This document shows positions 60,743-64,000 of a stretch of 64,000 bases of DNA, piece after piece. The first letter of the stretch is position 1. Each line of letters opens with the position of its first letter. The stretch covers positions 17,142 to 81,141 of the forward strand of contig PDSJ01000027.1 in NCBI GenBank assembly GCA_002748425.1. Reading direction: 5' to 3'. The DNA comes from a candidate division KSB3 bacterium. GTDB lineage: Bacteria; Moduliflexota; Moduliflexia; Moduliflexales; Moduliflexaceae. Below the pieces are notes generated by a model that saw only the letters and a program-made list of their open reading frames with translations, was not told the DNA's origin and did not search any database. A program made the translations under genes and the position numbers.

Positions 60743-62758
60743 TTACATCTCCCACCGAACCTGCTGAATTTGAGGCAGGGCTTCTTCAGCGGCTTCCTGG
60801 CCCTTCTTAATCAAGCGTCCTGCGTTAAAAAACTCCGACCACGCGACGTCTCCGACATCCGGCGTGATATGCACGTGTGCTCTGGTGGTTTTCATGGCCG
60901 AAACTTCATACTGCAAACTCTGCAACGAGCGTATTGCAATATCAAACGCTGGCAGTAAGGGGGAACGAGAGACCGAAAGCTGCCCTTTGCGTTTTGAACT
61001 GCGCAGAGATTGTAAACTATCCTGAAGCGAAGGGGTGACATTCACGGCAATAATAATGTCGGCGCCGCGATTTACGAGCGCATTGACCGGCACCGGATCG
61101 GCGATCGACCCATCTATCAAGAGGCGTCCGTCGTATGCCAGAGGCGTAAAAATGCCGGGAATAGACAGGCTGGCTCGTACAGCCAGACGCACATTCCCCT
61201 GTTCGTACACAACTTCTTCGCCGGAGTTTATATCCAGCGCGACGACAGATAAAGGAATTTTTAAGTCGCGGAAATCAGGATCGCCCACGACATTCATATA
61301 GAGTTTGTTGAGTTCAACGCCGCTAAAGACTCCAATACCGAGCCGAAAAAGTCGCGGTCCCCAGGGACTTTTCTTCCGACTGAGCCTGCGCAGCAAGGCG
61401 TGTCCATAATACCGGAGGTCAAAGACATCCGGGATGATCAAGCGCATCAGTCCAAATTTTGCCCCCCACTTTAAGACGGCCTTTTCAATCTCCTGGACCG
61501 GTACGCCGGCAGCATACGCCGAGCCGATTAAGGCACCGGCACTGGACCCTGCAATCATATCAATGGGAATGCCAAATTTTTCAAACGCGTGGAACACACC
61601 GATATGAGCCATGCCTCGGGCCGATCCTCCGCCAAGCGCCAGTCCGATCTTCTTCCCGCCGATATCACGCCCCAGACGTCCAAATAACTTGCTCAATTCA
61701 CTTTCAGGAGCGCCTTCGACAAAGGGGATGCCGGTCTCTAAAAAGCGTTCGATCGTGCTATAGTCTCGAGGCAGGACATGATAACGATGCTTGCGGATCG
61801 CAGTAGTGTCAAACTGCTCATCCGTCAGATTCAGCACCATGCACACTTCCTGATGATCCAGCATGATCAAGGGATATTCCTGAGAGATATTGGATGTGAC
61901 GAACAGGACCATATTCGACAAATCGATCGCTTCGAACGTACTGCGGTTGAGCCTTGAGCTCGTGTCGATCACAATATACTCATACAAATTTTTTAACATT
62001 CCAAGAATTTTGGCGATCGACTCACGCCCTTTTGTTTCTTCCATGAGGAGATCGGGCGAGATTGACAAGACATCGAGCATCGTTGAATGTGTGAGAATAT
62101 TGCGCTCTATATAAGCCTGATCGATTTGGAATTTATCCACGACCCGCAATGAGTCGAGCTTCAACATCGAGGCGACTCCATGCTCTTTCATCCCCATATC
62201 CAGCACAACAACGCGGCACTTGGTTTCCCGAATCAGGCTGAGCCCTAAATTAATCGCAACCATTGACTTCCCAATATGCTCCTCTGTGCCGTATACGCAG
62301 ACAATCGGATATTTCACCCGTTTTTTCTGTCTCGTGCTGTTCTGCTGTTGCGTGTGGAGCTTATTGCTTAACAGTTCTCCAAGGTTGTACAGGACGGTGG
62401 TATTATTCTTGATTGCTTGTTCAAAGAGTTCTTTGCTGGTTTCAAGTACTTCGGCGTCAATCAAGACTTCTGCCGATGTCAGACGAGTCCCGGTTGACAG
62501 GAGGGGCATATCGCCGAAAAATGCCCCTTGATCCAAAATGTCTAATTCAAGCTCATCGCCCTGTTCATTTTTTTTCAGAATCAGAACCTGGCCGGATAAA
62601 ATAATATAAAATTTCGAACTGATTTCTCCCTCTTCGCACACTCGCGCGCCGCGAGGATAATATTTGCGCTCGAAAATCGGAACGATTTCATGAAGCTCGT
62701 GAGCGTCAACCCCTTTGAACAGTCGATTGCTTTGAAGTCGAAATAAGGTATCAGGCAT
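60743..62758 (-). CDS. Three-domain fusion: cNMP-binding, MinD/CpaE-like P-loop, patatin phospholipase
   Basis: The 671-residue protein has a cyclic-nucleotide-binding domain (about 10-125; ISSKFYIILSGQVLIL), a ParA/MinD/CpaE-like P-loop domain (about 148-365; deviant Walker A GTEEHIGKS at 157-165, VVVLDMGM, YIVIDTS) and a C-terminal patatin domain (about 368-640). The last has GGGSARG, the nucleophile S406 in GSSAG and the catalytic D549 in LIDGS, so lipid hydrolase activity is expected. A cNMP-patatin pair resembles NTE-type lysophospholipases. The inserted MinD-like domain is uncommon and may localise the enzyme to the membrane. ATG 62758 has no evident strong ribosome site. Confidence 0.92.
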   Translation of the reverse strand: MPDTLFRLQSNRLFKGVDAHELHEIVPIFERKYYPRGARVCEEGEISSKFYIILSGQVLILKKNEQGDELELDILDQGAFFGDMPLLSTGTRLTSAEVLIDAEVLETSKELFEQAIKNNTTVLYNLGELLSNKLHTQQQNSTRQKKRVKYPIVCVYGTEEHIGKSMVAINLGLSLIRETKCRVVVLDMGMKEHGVASMLKLDSLRVVDKFQIDQAYIERNILTHSTMLDVLSISPDLLMEETKGRESIAKILGMLKNLYEYIVIDTSSRLNRSTFEAIDLSNMVLFVTSNISQEYPLIMLDHQEVCMVLNLTDEQFDTTAIRKHRYHVLPRDYSTIERFLETGIPFVEGAPESELSKLFGRLGRDIGGKKIGLALGGGSARGMAHIGVFHAFEKFGIPIDMIAGSSAGALIGSAYAAGVPVQEIEKAVLKWGAKFGLMRLIIPDVFDLRYYGHALLRRLSRKKSPWGPRLFRLGIGVFSGVELNKLYMNVVGDPDFRDLKIPLSVVALDINSGEEVVYEQGNVRLAVRASLSIPGIFTPLAYDGRLLIDGSIADPVPVNALVNRGADIIIAVNVTPSLQDSLQSLRSSKRKGQLSVSRSPLLPAFDIAIRSLQSLQYEVSAMKTTRAHVHITPDVGDVAWSEFFNAGRLIKKGQEAAEEALPQIQQVRWEM

Positions 62759-63169
62759 AACGTCCCCTCAAGTAACTACATAACATGCGAACAGGTGCAA
62801 ACAGTACAGAACATGGACGAACAGTGAATTGCATGCCGGTTTTTCAGTGCAGATCGTCGAGACGATACTGTATTTATGAGTCTATTCAACTCTGTTTCAG
62901 CATTGTACTATGTGGAAGCATCTGCGCATACCGGACTGTGTAACTTTAAGCGTTTCAAACAGTTCTCGTCAAGTAGAAAATAGATAAAAGCAGAAAATTT
63001 CTCCTGAAAAACGTTGCTGTGTGAGTGACGAAAAACACGAAATTCATTTTCTGCTTCAAAATCTCTTGCTTTTCTCTCAAGTTCACAGCTACAATGACGC
63101 TTAAATGACTAAAAGGTTTCTTGCCAATCAAAAATTTCTGGAGAAATTGTCACAAGTGAGGGAAACAGT
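62759..63169. other. Intergenic region with promoter candidate for the coiled-coil protein
   Basis: The 411-base region lies between divergent genes. TTGCTT (63066-63071) and TACAAT (63090-63095), 18 bases apart, could drive the secreted coiled-coil gene with a leader of about 70 bases. No other gene or structure is seen. Confidence 0.4.
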
Positions 63170-64000
63170 ATGAAATACGCTGCATGTCTGCTCGCCTTCC
63201 TGCTCTGTTGTTGTCTGCTGTACAACCCGCAGCCGACATACGCCAAAACCGAAGAAGAGTATCAGCAAGAGATGAGAACTCTTCAAAAACGAAATATCCA
63301 ACTGGAGAATAAACTGGAACAGCTCACGATCGATCTGAAAGCAGCCAGGGATCAGCTTGAAAGGTTACAAGAGCAGCTCGCAACAGGTGAGGCGAATGCC
63401 AAGGAGGCGAAAGCCGCCCGTGCAGCGTTAAAAGATGTGAAACAGCAACTCAAGGAATTGCTGGCGCAGCAATCGGAAAACGGGACGGCTCAACATAAGA
63501 AACTTCAAAGCCGTCTTGAGGAAGCCCTTCAGGAAAAGCAGGCCCTTGAAAAAGAATTGTTCTCACTGAAAAAATCGGTTTCTTCTGATACACGTGCTGA
63601 TTTGGAGAAACAGGTGGAACACTTGCAGGCAGAGTTGGAAAAACAGAAGAAACTCTATAAAGCCAACTTGATCCTCTTGAACGAACGCGAGCAGGAACTT
63701 CAGAAGGCTCGCGGCAATAGTGCTCGCAGCTCCCTGTCGGCAGAACTTCAAAAAAGCGAAGCACGGGCAACGGAATTTGAGGCGACAGTGAATACGCTGA
63801 ATTCCAGACTCCTCATACTTTCGGAAGAGAATAAGCAACTCAGGCAGCAAGTGAATGCGCAACGTCAAACCAGCCAGGAGGCACACGCCCAAGTGGCCGA
63901 GCTGATCAAATTTCGTGAGAATGCCGTTCTTTCAGAGGCCCGGGCAAAAGAGTTAGAGCAAAAAAATGCCGAACTCAGTTCACAGCTTGTCGAAGCACAC
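63170..64000 (+). CDS. Secreted coiled-coil protein, 3' truncated by window edge
   Basis: ATG 63170 follows GAGGGAA. The protein starts with a signal peptide (CLLAFLLCCCLLYN, ending TYA). The remaining 250 residues in the window have a Glu/Gln/Lys/Leu-rich heptad pattern without breaks, an extended coiled coil like those of periplasmic YbgF or SMC-like proteins. No other domain appears before the window ends. The family cannot be assigned, because any C-terminal domain is missing. It is divergent from the patatin fusion gene. Confidence 0.85.
   Translation, partial: MKYAACLLAFLLCCCLLYNPQPTYAKTEEEYQQEMRTLQKRNIQLENKLEQLTIDLKAARDQLERLQEQLATGEANAKEAKAARAALKDVKQQLKELLAQQSENGTAQHKKLQSRLEEALQEKQALEKELFSLKKSVSSDTRADLEKQVEHLQAELEKQKKLYKANLILLNEREQELQKARGNSARSSLSAELQKSEARATEFEATVNTLNSRLLILSEENKQLRQQVNAQRQTSQEAHAQVAELIKFRENAVLSEARAKELEQKNAELSSQLVEAH

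Noticed and set aside
1..64000. Search for mobile elements, CRISPR arrays, phage genes or restriction systems
   Set aside because: I found no transposase, integrase, Cas protein, regularly spaced repeats or methylase/endonuclease pair. The only tandem array is inside a coding sequence.

Overview
The window is about 64 kb of bacterial chromosome with balanced GC. It carries about 51 intact or edge-truncated protein genes and three small frameshifted or relic genes. I see no rRNA, tRNA, CRISPR array, insertion sequence or phage. The cell envelope is Gram-negative: there is an omptin-type outer-membrane barrel, a TRAP transporter with a periplasmic receptor, periplasmic ABC receptors and a long secreted TPR protein. 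A membrane Na+-pumping decarboxylase, TRAP uptake and a bifunctional-type Rel protein fit an anaerobic or fermentative heterotroph. The lineage cannot be fixed from sequence reading alone. The mix recalls Deltaproteobacteria-like or candidate phyla such as Modulibacteria (KSB3), but that is an impression.

Layout. 1-7 kb: methyltransferase fragment, sirtuin, a coiled-coil protein built on a 42-bp tandem repeat with a nuclease-like C-terminus, then yifB/comM, rel and coaD on the minus strand. 7-14 kb: pyrE, a cytosine-deaminase-like amidohydrolase, a TauE/SafE permease, a eukaryote-type IMP dehydrogenase, an SDR and coaX. 14-27 kb: a 1050-residue TPR protein, an orphan tungstate receptor, a frameshifted small secreted protein, an omptin, a FIST sensor, glgB, an HD protein and an amidase. 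27-33 kb: a sugar ABC importer (receptor, ATPase, two permeases) ending in a ketose 3-epimerase gene. 33-36.6 kb: a phosphatase, an NtrC-type regulator, a small frameshifted gene and a receiver-histidine kinase. 36.9-40.6 kb: a Na+-translocating acyl-CoA decarboxylase operon. 40.7-48.2 kb: two membrane proteins, mnmA, a lytic transglycosylase and a cluster for RNA and ribosomal-protein methylation.

48.4-54.1 kb is the most unusual part. Seven co-directional, tightly packed genes encode a SpeD-like AdoMet decarboxylase with an altered cleavage site, an SPFH protein fused to a GYF_2 domain, two zinc-ribbon DUF4178 proteins (one membrane-anchored), a small membrane protein, a DUF350 protein and a spermidine-synthase-like enzyme fused to a multi-pass membrane domain. 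They look like a membrane-bound aminopropyl or polyamine system.

54-64 kb: a receiver relic, a stand-alone receiver, a second receiver-kinase, a DctPQM TRAP transporter, uridine kinase, a STAS protein, a cNMP/P-loop/patatin fusion, and the start of a secreted coiled-coil protein cut by the window edge.

Two small genes carry single-base frameshifts in homopolymers. Assembly error is as likely as true decay.
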